Source: Bacteroidota bacterium
GTDB taxonomy: Bacteria > Bacteroidota > Bacteroidia > Flavobacteriales_F > PHOS-HE28
Length of the DNA stretch: 22,637 bases
NCBI GenBank assembly: GCA_023412755.1
Contig: JAEZCB010000038.1
Location: forward strand, 1 to 22,637
Reading direction: 5' to 3'
Numbering within the stretch: position 1 is the stretch's first letter; each line of letters starts with the position of its first letter. The translations under genes and the position numbers were made by a program. Positions 15,555 through 22,637 of the stretch are shown here, piece by piece. The notes beneath the pieces are model-generated. The model was given only the letters and a program-made list of their open reading frames with translations, had not been told where the DNA came from and ran no database searches.

Positions 15555-16697
15555 CTAATGGCGCACCACCCGGTGGATGCTGCTGCCGGCATCTTCCTGC
15601 ACGATCACCGTGTACAGGCCTGGCGTGCCGATCATGATCGGGGTTTCAGTGGCGGTGGATGAAGACCGCAGTACGATGCTACCACGCGAGTCGATCACGG
15701 TGACCTCCCGGTATGCCGCATCCCTGGCACGTAGCGTGAAATGTTCACTGGACGGATTCGGGAAGATCTCGATGGCATCACCGCTATTCATCCCCGGGGC
15801 CGTGGTGGTAAGGCCTTCCAGATCGAACCGGAGGAAGAATTCCCAGATCGCGATGCTGGCATCGAAGTCATGGTTGGTACCGGGGTTGTTGATCACCGAA
15901 CCGGGCCAAGTATGACCACCGCCGATCACCTTGTACAATTCCACCGCGGTATCCTGCAGCTCACACGCGAAGACATGATGTTCCACGGTGCTACCATCAT
16001 CGGGATCCAGGTCCGGGAGCGCAGTGATCATGGGATCCTCTTCACACAAGTCGTATTGCAACCAATGGCCCAGCACCTGTTCCACACCTACCATGTTCTC
16101 ATTGCCTTCGTATGGTATGATCGGATCTTCCGTACCATGGATCTGGAGCACGGGCATGGCATGCGTGGGGGAGCATCCGCCCAGCCGGGTCGGTAACATG
16201 GTACCTGTCACAGAGGCGATGGCAGCGAATCTTTCGCTGGCATAGCAGGCGAGTTCATAGCTCATCATGCCGCCCAGGCTCATGCCCGTGGAATAGATGC
16301 GGTCCTGATCGATGGCGTATTCCGCACTCAGGGTGTCGATCAGCGAGACCAGGAACCCCAGGTCGTCCAGGCCTGGTATCCCGAAGGCGTTCCAGAAGCG
16401 GTATCCGCCATCGTCCAGGGTGCCGTTGGGGAGCACGATGATGAAATTGGCCGTATCCGCGATCGCCCTGAGGTCGGCATAGACCTCCTGCTCGTGATTA
16501 TGGATACCGAAACCATGCAGGTTGAAGACGAGGGGAACCGGCTCCGACCCATCATAGCTATCCGGTACATAGAGGCGGTATTCGCGCTCCAGACCATTGT
16601 GCATGATGGTATCATCCAACACGGTCTGTGCATGAGTGGATGCGACGAATGCCGAGGACAGGATGAACAGCAGAAGCTGTTGATGGTTTTGGAACAT
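15555..16697 (-). CDS. Secreted alpha/beta-hydrolase esterase (PHB depolymerase/LpqC-like) with T9SS sorting domain
   Basis: A 380-residue exported enzyme. The ATG at 16697 gives a signal peptide (MFQNHQQLLLFILSSAFVAS...AQ, about 24 residues). The alpha/beta-hydrolase domain resembles the polyhydroxybutyrate depolymerase/feruloyl esterase (CE1, LpqC) group: LVFNLHGFG for the oxyanion loop, STGMSLGGMMSYELAC with nucleophile Ser140, IHGTEDPIIPYEG with Asp191, and VIGGGHTWPGS with His262. The C-terminal part (about 300-380) is a type A sorting domain (IEIFPNPSSEHFTL...GLYTVIV), so export by T9SS is expected. The substrate could be a polyester or an ester-linked plant or algal polymer; the sequence does not decide. 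It has a perfect -7 element 22 nt upstream of the start. Confidence 0.88.
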   Translation of the reverse strand: MFQNHQQLLLFILSSAFVASTHAQTVLDDTIMHNGLEREYRLYVPDSYDGSEPVPLVFNLHGFGIHNHEQEVYADLRAIADTANFIIVLPNGTLDDGGYRFWNAFGIPGLDDLGFLVSLIDTLSAEYAIDQDRIYSTGMSLGGMMSYELACYASERFAAIASVTGTMLPTRLGGCSPTHAMPVLQIHGTEDPIIPYEGNENMVGVEQVLGHWLQYDLCEEDPMITALPDLDPDDGSTVEHHVFACELQDTAVELYKVIGGGHTWPGSVINNPGTNHDFDASIAIWEFFLRFDLEGLTTTAPGMNSGDAIEIFPNPSSEHFTLRARDAAYREVTVIDSRGSIVLRSSSTATETPIMIGTPGLYTVIVQEDAGSSIHRVVRH

Positions 16698-16718
16698 GCG
16701 TGCGCGCTGCGGAACATG

Positions 16719-16726
16719 CAAAGATA
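16719..16726 (-). promoter_or_regulatory. Bacteroidota -7 element upstream of the secreted esterase
   Basis: The minus strand reads TATCTTTG followed by C, a perfect TAnnTTTGY. It predicts a short leader of about 15 nt before the ATG at 16697. It lies in the 92-nt gap after the fumarylacetoacetase stop, so the esterase is likely its own transcription unit. Confidence 0.55.
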
Positions 16727-16789
16727 CGTTCAGCAGACCCCTGGGGTAAAGCCGGGTCACGGCCCGCTTGGCGGATCTCTTCTACGGTC

Positions 16790-18064
16790 TCACAAGGCGG
16801 GCAACACTTTCGTCTCCAGGCTTCCGAATCCGATGCGCAGGCCATCCTTTTCACAATGGCCCCGCAGGATCACGGTGTCTCCATCCTGTATGAATTTCCG
16901 TTCGCTGCCATCCTTCAGCACAAGCGGCTTGGTACCGCGCCAGGTCAGTTCCAGCATGCTCCCATAGCTATCCGGAGTAGGGCCGCTGATGGTACCACTT
17001 GCCAGCAGATCGCCACAACGGATGTTGCAGCCATTCACCGTATGGTGTGCCAGCTGCTGCGCCATGTTCCAATACATGTACTTGAAGTTGGTGCGGCACA
17101 GCATGTTCTCCTCGCCACCTTCGGGCCGGAGCGCTGCTTCCAGCCGCAGGTCGAAGGCATGATCGCCCTGGGTCATCAGGTAGGGCAGAGGCGCTGGATC
17201 CTGCTGCGGCCCGGCCACCCGGAACGGTTCCAACGCATCCAATGTCACCACCCATGGGCTTATGCTGCTGGCGAAGTTCTTGGCCAGGAACGGGCCCAGT
17301 GGAACATATTCCCAGGCCTGGATATCGCGCGCGCTCCAGTCGTTGAACAGCACCAGGCCGAAGATGTGGTCTTCCGCCTCGGAGGTACTTATCCGCTGGC
17401 CCAATGGTTTGCCATCGAAGGTGATGAAGCCCACCTCCAGCTCCAGATCCAATTGTCTTGTGGCACCGAATACCGGCGGAGCATTGGGGTTGGGCCGAGT
17501 CTGGCCCATTGGCCGGTGTATGGGTGTGCCGCTGGGTATGATGCTGCTGGCGCGGCCATGGTAACCCACGGGCAGGTGCAGCCAGTTGGGCAGCAAGGCA
17601 TTGTTGGGGTCGCGGAACATGCTGCCCACATTGGTGGCATGCTCGCGGCTGCTGTAAAAGTCGGTATAGTCGCCGACGGTCACCGGCATGTGCATGACCA
17701 CCTGGTCATATGCGAGCAGCGCATCTTCACGCAGTCTGTTATCATCCCGCAGTTCGTTGTCATCCTCCCGGAATAATGCACTGAGCCGGTCCCGCAGACG
17801 GCGCACGCCGGCCTTGCCGTGGAGCATGATCTCGTTGAGCCGGGGTGCCATGAAGGCATCGCGTGGTATGCCGGTGCCATCCAGCAGCCCGGCATCGGCC
17901 AGTATGAAGAGGTCCACCACACGATCACCGATGCGGGTCACCGGCACCGGCGGTTCACCATTCCAGCTCCCGATGCCGAAAGGGATGTTCTGTATGGGAA
18001 AGTCGCTATGGGCGGGTACGGGGATCCACGAGCGGAGGGCGGGGTCATTCACTGCGAGGGACAT
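16790..18064 (-). CDS. fahA: Fumarylacetoacetase
   Basis: A 424-residue enzyme, the normal length for the family. It hydrolyses fumarylacetoacetate to fumarate and acetoacetate, the last step of tyrosine degradation. The ATG at 18064 gives the expected opening; earlier in-frame starts would add 43 basic residues with no family match. An SH3-like N-terminal domain is followed by the catalytic domain. DYTDFYSSREHATNVG supplies Asp135 and His142, LELEVGF supplies Glu208 and Glu210, FNDWSARDIQ supplies Asp242, and GPFLAKNFA supplies Lys262. These match the metal ligands and catalytic residues of mammalian FAH at a constant offset of nine. No other tyrosine-catabolic gene is in the window. It is divergent from the DUF5819/HTTM pair, with 76 nt between. 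Confidence 0.96.
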   Translation of the reverse strand: MSLAVNDPALRSWIPVPAHSDFPIQNIPFGIGSWNGEPPVPVTRIGDRVVDLFILADAGLLDGTGIPRDAFMAPRLNEIMLHGKAGVRRLRDRLSALFREDDNELRDDNRLREDALLAYDQVVMHMPVTVGDYTDFYSSREHATNVGSMFRDPNNALLPNWLHLPVGYHGRASSIIPSGTPIHRPMGQTRPNPNAPPVFGATRQLDLELEVGFITFDGKPLGQRISTSEAEDHIFGLVLFNDWSARDIQAWEYVPLGPFLAKNFASSISPWVVTLDALEPFRVAGPQQDPAPLPYLMTQGDHAFDLRLEAALRPEGGEENMLCRTNFKYMYWNMAQQLAHHTVNGCNIRCGDLLASGTISGPTPDSYGSMLELTWRGTKPLVLKDGSERKFIQDGDTVILRGHCEKDGLRIGFGSLETKVLPAL

Positions 18065-18140
18065 GCGTATCGGCTTGCTCTTGTGCTTGGGCCGCGAAGG
18101 TAGCAGCCCCGATCGGCGGCGATCATGCATCTTCGCTGGC

Positions 18141-18605
18141 ATGAAGGTTCCACGGCGGATATTGCTGTATGGGCTGGTCTTCATGCACATCATGCTGCTG
18201 GCCTGTTACACCCTGCCACAGCAGTGGATCCCTGGTGGCATGGAAAAGCTGGCGCAGTTGTACGTGCGGCCGCTCTTCCATCAGCAATGGCGTCTGTTCG
18301 CACCCGATCCACCGCTATGCGCTGCCGAGGTGCAGGTGAGTGCGGATGGGACGACATGGGAGGCATTGCACGCGGAGCCCGACCACTATCTGGAACAGCG
18401 GATCATCCGCAACATCGCCTTTCATGTTAGCCATGCGGTGCATGCTGATGAAGGGATCCACCCGGTGCTGAAGGAGACCTTGTACCGTGCATGTGGTACG
18501 GCCATGGATCCCGCCGCCATGAGCTATAGACTGATGGAATGGTGCGTGCTGGATCCCGCCAAGCCACAGGAACGTACGTTGCGCATAACACCCTTCGCGC
18601 CATGA
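18141..18605 (+). CDS. DUF5819-like membrane-anchored protein
   Basis: A 154-residue protein. The ATG at 18141 is chosen because it opens a basic segment and one transmembrane helix (MKVPRRILLYGLVFMHIMLL, about 8-24). The open frame extends further upstream but there it only shadows fumarylacetoacetase. The hallmark is WRLFAPDPP (50-58), which I associate with DUF5819 proteins, followed by an extracytoplasmic domain of beta strands (EVQVSADGTTWEALH) and a helical part. Proteins of this sort are seen next to HTTM membrane proteins, as here. Its TGA overlaps the next gene's ATG (18602-18605), so the two products are probably made in fixed ratio. The biochemical role is unknown. Confidence 0.72.
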   Translation: MKVPRRILLYGLVFMHIMLLACYTLPQQWIPGGMEKLAQLYVRPLFHQQWRLFAPDPPLCAAEVQVSADGTTWEALHAEPDHYLEQRIIRNIAFHVSHAVHADEGIHPVLKETLYRACGTAMDPAAMSYRLMEWCVLDPAKPQERTLRITPFAP

Positions 18606-19402
18606 TGCCGCGCCCGGGCAGCATCCGTCTATTCCAATGGTTCCTGCACGTGTGGGTGCTGCTCTTCATGATCACTTCTTTGCCGGCCTACCAGACCTTG
18701 TGGATGGCGCCGCTGTCGCCGGCACTGCAGGCGCCCTCGTTGTTCGCACCCATCACCCATGCGTTCCACGGTTGGGCAGCTGGTGCCGCGCCCATGGGAG
18801 TGGCACTGGTGATCATCGGTGCCGCCCTGCAACTTCACCGGCCCAGGTGGTATGTGGCGCTGGTGGTCTGGAGCGCTTATGTGGGCCTCATGCATCTGGC
18901 CTGGCTTGCGGGTAGCGGTGGCCAGCAATTGATCGCCAACATGTTGTTCTGGAACATTTTTTTGTGTGTGGGAGAACAGGCACAGTGGCGGCTCGTGCCC
19001 TTCTGGATCATACGATGTCAGTTGCTGCTGGCGTACCTGGTCACCGCAGCACACAAATCCACCGGTGGACTCTGGCTTTCTGGTGAGGCCATTGGTGTGG
19101 TGGCCAGCGACCCTCACTTCGGCGGCTGGGTCTTTCTGCAGGGACCATTGCCCGCACGCATCAGCACATGGCTGGTGTGGCTCTTCCAATGCACCTTTCC
19201 GCTGGCTGTCTGGAGCAGGCATCTTCGCATACACTGGATGATCGCAGGGATCATGTTCCATCTGGCAACGGCGTGGCTGCTGGGCATCCCGGAGATGGCG
19301 TTCGCGTTCATCGCATGTTATCCCATCTGGCTGGATGAGGATCAGGCTGCGCGCGTACTGAAGCTGATGAGGAGAGTGCGGCTTACTGGAGCTGCCAGAT
19401 GA
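18602..19402 (+). CDS. HTTM-domain membrane protein (vitamin K-dependent carboxylase-like)
   Basis: A 266-residue polytopic membrane protein with about six to seven hydrophobic helices. ATG 18602 overlaps the previous stop, and a second ATG follows directly at 18605. The segment RCQLLLAYLVTAAHKSTGGLWLSGEAI-like pattern at about 139-165 and the later FQCTFPLAVWSRHLRIHWM...MFHLATAWLLGI pattern match the HTTM (horizontally transferred transmembrane) domain, the membrane part of gamma-glutamyl carboxylase homologues. The lumenal domain of true carboxylases is absent. It may work with the co-translated DUF5819-like protein. Its 3' end overlaps the convergent FkbM gene by 20 nt. Confidence 0.78.
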   Translation: MMPRPGSIRLFQWFLHVWVLLFMITSLPAYQTLWMAPLSPALQAPSLFAPITHAFHGWAAGAAPMGVALVIIGAALQLHRPRWYVALVVWSAYVGLMHLAWLAGSGGQQLIANMLFWNIFLCVGEQAQWRLVPFWIIRCQLLLAYLVTAAHKSTGGLWLSGEAIGVVASDPHFGGWVFLQGPLPARISTWLVWLFQCTFPLAVWSRHLRIHWMIAGIMFHLATAWLLGIPEMAFAFIACYPIWLDEDQAARVLKLMRRVRLTGAAR

Positions 19403-20225
19403 TGTCCTCCCGCAGCTGCCTGCGCTCCATGATGTCGATCGGGCGCAGGGAGCCATTGCCATTCACATGGTATGAACGGTAGCCGGCCTTGCGCAGCAGG
19501 ATGTCGATCTCCTCGGTGGTCTTGCGATCTTGCTCGGTGAGTGTTGTTTCCACCAGGATCACGGGCAGCGCTCCCTTTTCCATCATGCGTTGGGCACCAC
19601 GAAGCGCGGGTAATTCGGAACCCTCGATATCCAGTTTCAGAAAATCCACCCGGCCGATCTCTTTCTCCTGGCAATACACATCCACGGACGTTACCCGCAC
19701 CTTGTGTGCGATGCGGTCTCCCGGGGTGCTCACGCCTTCCAGGCAGGCATAACCGCGCGTGATCACACGGGGCGTATCATAGAAGGTCATTTCACCTGCA
19801 TGATCGGTGAGCGCCATTTCATTCAGCACCCAACCGGTCACCTGCGCGGGATCATTGCTGCGGTGCAACCGATCCAGGCAGGTATTGGAGGGCTCAAAGG
19901 AATGTACCGTTCCGCCGGGCCGCACCATACCCAGACACTTCGCCGCGAAGTAGCCCATGTTGGCCCCGGGATCGAATACCACCATGCCCGGCTTGAGGTA
20001 GCTTTTCAGGAAGTTCATGACATTCTCCTCATAGAGGTCATAGAACATCATGCGGTGGGTCAGGATCGAATGGTCCAGCTCCACCTGGATGCCATTCACA
20101 TTCAGCAGTTGCGGAGTGGGTGGCGCGATCACCGCACCGAGTTTATCGGCCAGTTTCAGGCGGCCACGTACCGGCACATGTTGTGCGAACCAGCGGAGGG
20201 AGGATCGGATGGCGGAGCGTGGCAT
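19383..20225 (-). CDS. FkbM-family SAM-dependent methyltransferase
   Basis: A 280-residue methyltransferase. The SAM-binding motif VVFDPGANMGYFAAK lies at about 82-96, followed by VHSFEPSN with the acidic ribose-binding position near 111. The family signature RVDFLKLDIEGSELPALRGA comes later. FkbM enzymes methylate hydroxyl groups of small molecules, sugars or lipids, and often sit in glycan gene clusters. Here the only same-strand neighbour is glyA, 22 nt upstream. A supply link is possible, since serine hydroxymethyltransferase feeds one-carbon units to SAM synthesis, but simple operon sharing is as likely. The substrate is unknown. Confidence 0.88.
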   Translation of the reverse strand: MPRSAIRSSLRWFAQHVPVRGRLKLADKLGAVIAPPTPQLLNVNGIQVELDHSILTHRMMFYDLYEENVMNFLKSYLKPGMVVFDPGANMGYFAAKCLGMVRPGGTVHSFEPSNTCLDRLHRSNDPAQVTGWVLNEMALTDHAGEMTFYDTPRVITRGYACLEGVSTPGDRIAHKVRVTSVDVYCQEKEIGRVDFLKLDIEGSELPALRGAQRMMEKGALPVILVETTLTEQDRKTTEEIDILLRKAGYRSYHVNGNGSLRPIDIMERRQLREDIIWQLQ

Positions 20226-20247
20226 CGGCTGGTGAATTAGGCGATCA

Positions 20248-21522
20248 TCACCATGCGAACAGCGGCCGCAGCCTCATCATGCCATTCACCTGGAACCGAA
20301 GTCTGTCCAACTCATTGCTGTCCCCGCGTTTCTGGATGGCCGCATCGATCAGTTGAACGATCTGCATACACTCCTCCTTCTTGAGTCCGCGGGTGGTGAT
20401 GGCCGGTGTGCCGATGCGAATGCCACTTGTCACGAATGGGCTTTGATCATCGAACGGCACCATGTTCTTGTTCACCGTGATATCCACTACGCCGAGCACC
20501 TTTTCCGCCTCCTTGCCAGTGATCCCTTTGTTGCGCAGGTCGATGAGCATGGAATGGTTGTCCGTTCCGCCGCTTATGACATGATAACCCAGACCCACGA
20601 AGGCGCTGGCCATGGCACGCGCATTGACGATCACTTGTTCCCCGTATGTTTTGAAGGAAGGATCCAATGCTTCGCCGAACGACACGGCCTTGCTTGCTAT
20701 CACATGCTCCAACGGGCCTCCCTGGGTGCCTGGGAATACCGCGCCATCCAGGATGGCGCTCATCATGCGCGTCTCGCCTTTTGGCGACTTCAGCCCCCAT
20801 GGGTTCTCAAAGTCGTTGCCCATCATGATCAAGCCACCACGTGGCCCACGCAGGGTCTTGTGCGTGGTGGTGGTAACGATATGGCAGTGCGGCAGCGGGT
20901 CATTCAACAGTTTCGCGGCGATCAAGCCCGCAGGGTGGCTCACATCCGCCATGAGCAAAGCGCCCACCTCATCGGCGATCTTGCGGAATGCGGCATAGTC
21001 CCAATCCCTGCTGTATGCACTGGCTCCGCAGATGATCATCTTCGGTGCATGTTCCCGTGCGGCCTTTGCCACATGCTCCATGTCCACGCGGCCGGTTTCC
21101 CTGTTTACCCCATAGAACACCGGCTTGTACAACTTGCCACTGAAGTTCACCGGGCTTCCGTGGGTAAGGTGGCCACCATGGCTGAGGTCGAAACCGAGTA
21201 TGGTGTCACCAGGCTTCAGGCAGGCCAGCATCACGGCGGCATTCGCCTGGGCTCCGCTATGTGGCTGCACATTGCACCAGGCCGCCCCGAATAATTCCTT
21301 CACCCTGGCGATCGCTAAATTCTCCGTTTGGTCCACAAATTCACAGCCGCCATAATACCGGCGGCCGGGCAGGCCTTCGGCGTACTTGTTGGTCATCACC
21401 GAACCCATGGCCTCCAGCACCTGTTCACTCACATAATTCTCGCTGGCTATGAGTTCCAGACCCTTCGTCTGGCGCCACCGTTCCTGTTCTATGATGTCGA
21501 ATACCGCCGTGTCTCGCTGCAT
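20248..21522 (-). CDS. glyA: Serine hydroxymethyltransferase
   Basis: A 424-residue PLP enzyme converting serine and tetrahydrofolate to glycine and methylenetetrahydrofolate. The ATG at 21522 gives the family opening MQRDTAVFDIIEQE; the frame is open further upstream but that part merely overlaps the neighbouring gene antigenically to no family. Key blocks: ELIASENYVSEQVLEA (23-38), NKYAEGLPGRRYYGG (45-59), DLSHGGHLTHG (112-122), ADVSHPAGLIA (192-202) and TTTTHKTLRGPRGG (217-230), in which Lys222 forms the Schiff base with PLP. Length and motifs are complete. A perfect -7 element and a small leader hairpin precede it. The FkbM gene follows after 22 nt. Confidence 0.97.
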   Translation of the reverse strand: MQRDTAVFDIIEQERWRQTKGLELIASENYVSEQVLEAMGSVMTNKYAEGLPGRRYYGGCEFVDQTENLAIARVKELFGAAWCNVQPHSGAQANAAVMLACLKPGDTILGFDLSHGGHLTHGSPVNFSGKLYKPVFYGVNRETGRVDMEHVAKAAREHAPKMIICGASAYSRDWDYAAFRKIADEVGALLMADVSHPAGLIAAKLLNDPLPHCHIVTTTTHKTLRGPRGGLIMMGNDFENPWGLKSPKGETRMMSAILDGAVFPGTQGGPLEHVIASKAVSFGEALDPSFKTYGEQVIVNARAMASAFVGLGYHVISGGTDNHSMLIDLRNKGITGKEAEKVLGVVDITVNKNMVPFDDQSPFVTSGIRIGTPAITTRGLKKEECMQIVQLIDAAIQKRGDSNELDRLRFQVNGMMRLRPLFAW

Positions 21523-21535
21523 GTTCCGCTTTTTT

Positions 21536-21552
21536 GGAAGGGCTGGCCTTCC
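21536..21552 (-). promoter_or_regulatory. Small hairpin in the glyA leader
   Basis: GGAAGG at 21536-21541 pairs with CCTTCC at 21547-21552 around a 5-nt loop. It lies between the predicted transcription start and the glyA ATG. On the glyA strand it is followed by six A residues, not T, so it is not a terminator for the upstream gene. It could affect translation or mRNA stability. Confidence 0.35.
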
Positions 21553-21564
21553 AATAAAGGCGGC

Positions 21565-21572
21565 CAAAGATA
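21565..21572 (-). promoter_or_regulatory. Bacteroidota -7 element upstream of glyA
   Basis: The minus strand reads TATCTTTG, a perfect TAnnTTTG. It lies in the 67-nt gap between the exosortase-associated gene and glyA and predicts a leader of about 36 nt. It suggests that glyA and the FkbM gene form a unit separable from xrtF. Confidence 0.55.
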
Positions 21573-21589
21573 GAGGCATGTACGGGGCT

Positions 21590-22048
21590 TCAGCGCCGGT
21601 GCCTGGCCAGTTGGGCCCCGCCCCAGATGAATACCAGCAACACCGGGTATTGCAGCGCGTGCAGCAGCTTGATGGAGATGTTGTACCAGGGCCCTGTGCC
21701 GCCGGAGATCCAGTGGAAAAGCAAGGCAAGCAGCCCAAGCAGCGCATAGGCGATCGCCAACGCGCCGGCGTACCGGTGATCCCCGAAAAGCGAACGGGAC
21801 AGAAGGATGCCCAACCCCAGCATGATGGCCATGAACAGCAGTGAGAGCAGCCATTTCAGCCAGATCAGTTCACTTAGGTCCGCACCCGCCACCCAGCGCT
21901 GGAACATGGAGTGCGCGTAGGAGACCGGTCTTCGGTTGGCCAGATGATCGATCTGGTAATTGAGGTTGATGAAGAGGAATTCGCGCACGGCCCCCAGCAT
22001 CACGGCCACCAGAACAATGGCCAGCAGGAGCAGGAGCCGCCGGTTCAT
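21590..22048 (-). CDS. Exosortase F system-associated membrane protein
   Basis: A 152-residue membrane protein with about four transmembrane helices. The ATG at 22048 overlaps the TGA of xrtF (22045-22048); an earlier in-frame start at 22102 would only shadow xrtF. The opening MNRRLLLLLAIVLVAVML is followed by VREFLFINLNYQIDHL, a pattern typical of the small protein encoded directly after xrtF in flavobacteria. Its biochemical function is unknown. It presumably assists the exosortase in the inner membrane, an inference from constant gene pairing. Confidence 0.8.
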   Translation of the reverse strand: MNRRLLLLLAIVLVAVMLGAVREFLFINLNYQIDHLANRRPVSYAHSMFQRWVAGADLSELIWLKWLLSLLFMAIMLGLGILLSRSLFGDHRYAGALAIAYALLGLLALLFHWISGGTGPWYNISIKLLHALQYPVLLVFIWGGAQLARHRR

Positions 22049-22605
22049 TTGCCGGCCATGGCCGGCGCTCCCGGCGCAAAACGCTTCACCCAGAGATACC
22101 ACAGCAGGAACACCCAGCCATACACCACCACATGGAAGGTATAGTCGTGGTTGAAGTTGAGCAACTCATAGTCTATGGTGACCACCACACAGAGTATGGC
22201 GATGCGCAAGGCATTGATCAGGTGGATGCTCAGCAGCCCCACCATGCCGAACCACAACTTGTGTTTCAACGGACCGGGATAGGCGGCCAGGAAGATGAGG
22301 AAAACGGCGAACACGCCAAGTCCATTGCAGGGATCCCCGATCCACAGCAGATGGCCACCCTGCACACCAATGGTGCGGATCATCTCCGTGTTCGCGGGTT
22401 CGGGGATCAACTCATACCCGGCCATGCGCAGCATGGTGCCGGAAATGGTGATCAGGTTGTCTATGAGGAAGCGGTCCACCCGGCCATCGGGGTGGAGGAG
22501 GAATTCGTGGAAAAGATACCAGCCCAGGTAAAGAAGACCGGCGAGCAGGAAGAAACGGAGGATCGGGTCGTGCTTCGCCACCGCCCGGGTGGGAAGAGCG
22601 GCCAT
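22045..22605 (-). CDS. xrtF: Exosortase family protein XrtF
   Basis: A 186-residue inner-membrane protein of the exosortase/archaeosortase class, transpeptidase-like cysteine enzymes that process C-terminal sorting signals. Candidate catalytic residues are in their usual setting: Cys93 in GDPCNGLGVFAVF, Arg134 in HLINALRIAIL, and a histidine in NFNHDYTFHVVVYGW (His153 or His158). About five hydrophobic helices surround them. The size, the motif spacing and the coupled partner gene identify the XrtF subfamily of Bacteroidota. No protein with a recognisable exosortase sorting signal is visible in the window. The upstream region is cut by the window edge 32 nt beyond the start. Confidence 0.88.
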   Translation of the reverse strand: MAALPTRAVAKHDPILRFFLLAGLLYLGWYLFHEFLLHPDGRVDRFLIDNLITISGTMLRMAGYELIPEPANTEMIRTIGVQGGHLLWIGDPCNGLGVFAVFLIFLAAYPGPLKHKLWFGMVGLLSIHLINALRIAILCVVVTIDYELLNFNHDYTFHVVVYGWVFLLWYLWVKRFAPGAPAMAGK

Positions 22606-22637
22606 CAGCGGTCCGTGTTTCGCTCCTTCTTAAGATC

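Noticed and set aside
16700..17776. A 358-codon plus-strand open frame opposite fumarylacetoacetase
   Set aside because: It is fully antisense to an enzyme with all catalytic residues in place.
17688..18140. Upstream extension of the DUF5819-like gene
   Set aside because: The extra residues are serine/arginine-rich and are only the complement of fumarylacetoacetase; the ATG at 18141 begins a sensible membrane helix.
21523..21589. Riboswitch upstream of glyA
   Set aside because: The gap is only 67 nt and lacks the conserved cores of the glycine, SAM or tetrahydrofolate classes.
21523..21747. N-terminal extension of glyA
   Set aside because: The extension is cysteine- and serine-rich, overlaps the exosortase-associated gene and is unlike any serine hydroxymethyltransferase.

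Overview
The window looks like a chromosomal segment from a high-GC member of the Bacteroidota, most likely a Flavobacteriales-type lineage. Three things support this. Two exported proteins end in type A sorting domains of the type IX secretion system (T9SS). An exosortase of the XrtF kind sits with its usual small membrane partner. Start codons lack Shine-Dalgarno sequences, and several intergenic regions carry a perfect TAnnTTTG motif, the Bacteroidota -7 promoter element. No rRNA, tRNA, CRISPR array, insertion sequence or prophage gene was found. It reads mostly as a housekeeping region, with a few poorly characterised membrane systems.

Layout, left to right. Positions 1-431 hold an AT-richer flank with a possible partial minus-strand gene, an inverted repeat and a strong hairpin terminator. 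Positions 432-5549 (-) encode a giant mosaic T9SS surface or secreted protein. Positions 5550-6126 hold no supported gene. On the plus strand follow a tandem universal stress protein, a DUF1883-like protein and an unrecognised two-helix membrane protein (6127-8152). These converge on a long minus-strand block read from 15467 down to 8191: rel (ppGpp synthetase/hydrolase), a Fur-family regulator, a STAS-domain protein, purA, an RsmF-like rRNA methyltransferase, a TonB-like protein and a secreted TonB-C-domain protein. The genes from fur to the methyltransferase are packed with overlaps or gaps of 4-7 nt and are probably one operon. Then come a secreted esterase with a T9SS tail (15555-16697, -) and fumarylacetoacetase (16790-18064, -). 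A divergent, translationally coupled plus-strand pair follows: a DUF5819-like protein and an HTTM-domain membrane protein (18141-19402). The right end is a minus-strand run: xrtF, its partner, glyA and an FkbM-family methyltransferase.

Functional themes. Stringent response and purine synthesis sit side by side: Rel makes ppGpp, and ppGpp is a known inhibitor of PurA in other bacteria. A metal- or peroxide-type regulator and an anti-sigma-antagonist-like protein lie between them. Envelope export is represented by T9SS cargo, TonB-like proteins and an exosortase. The least understood items are the XrtF pair, the DUF5819/HTTM pair, the Fur-STAS coupling and the DUF1883/membrane-protein pair.
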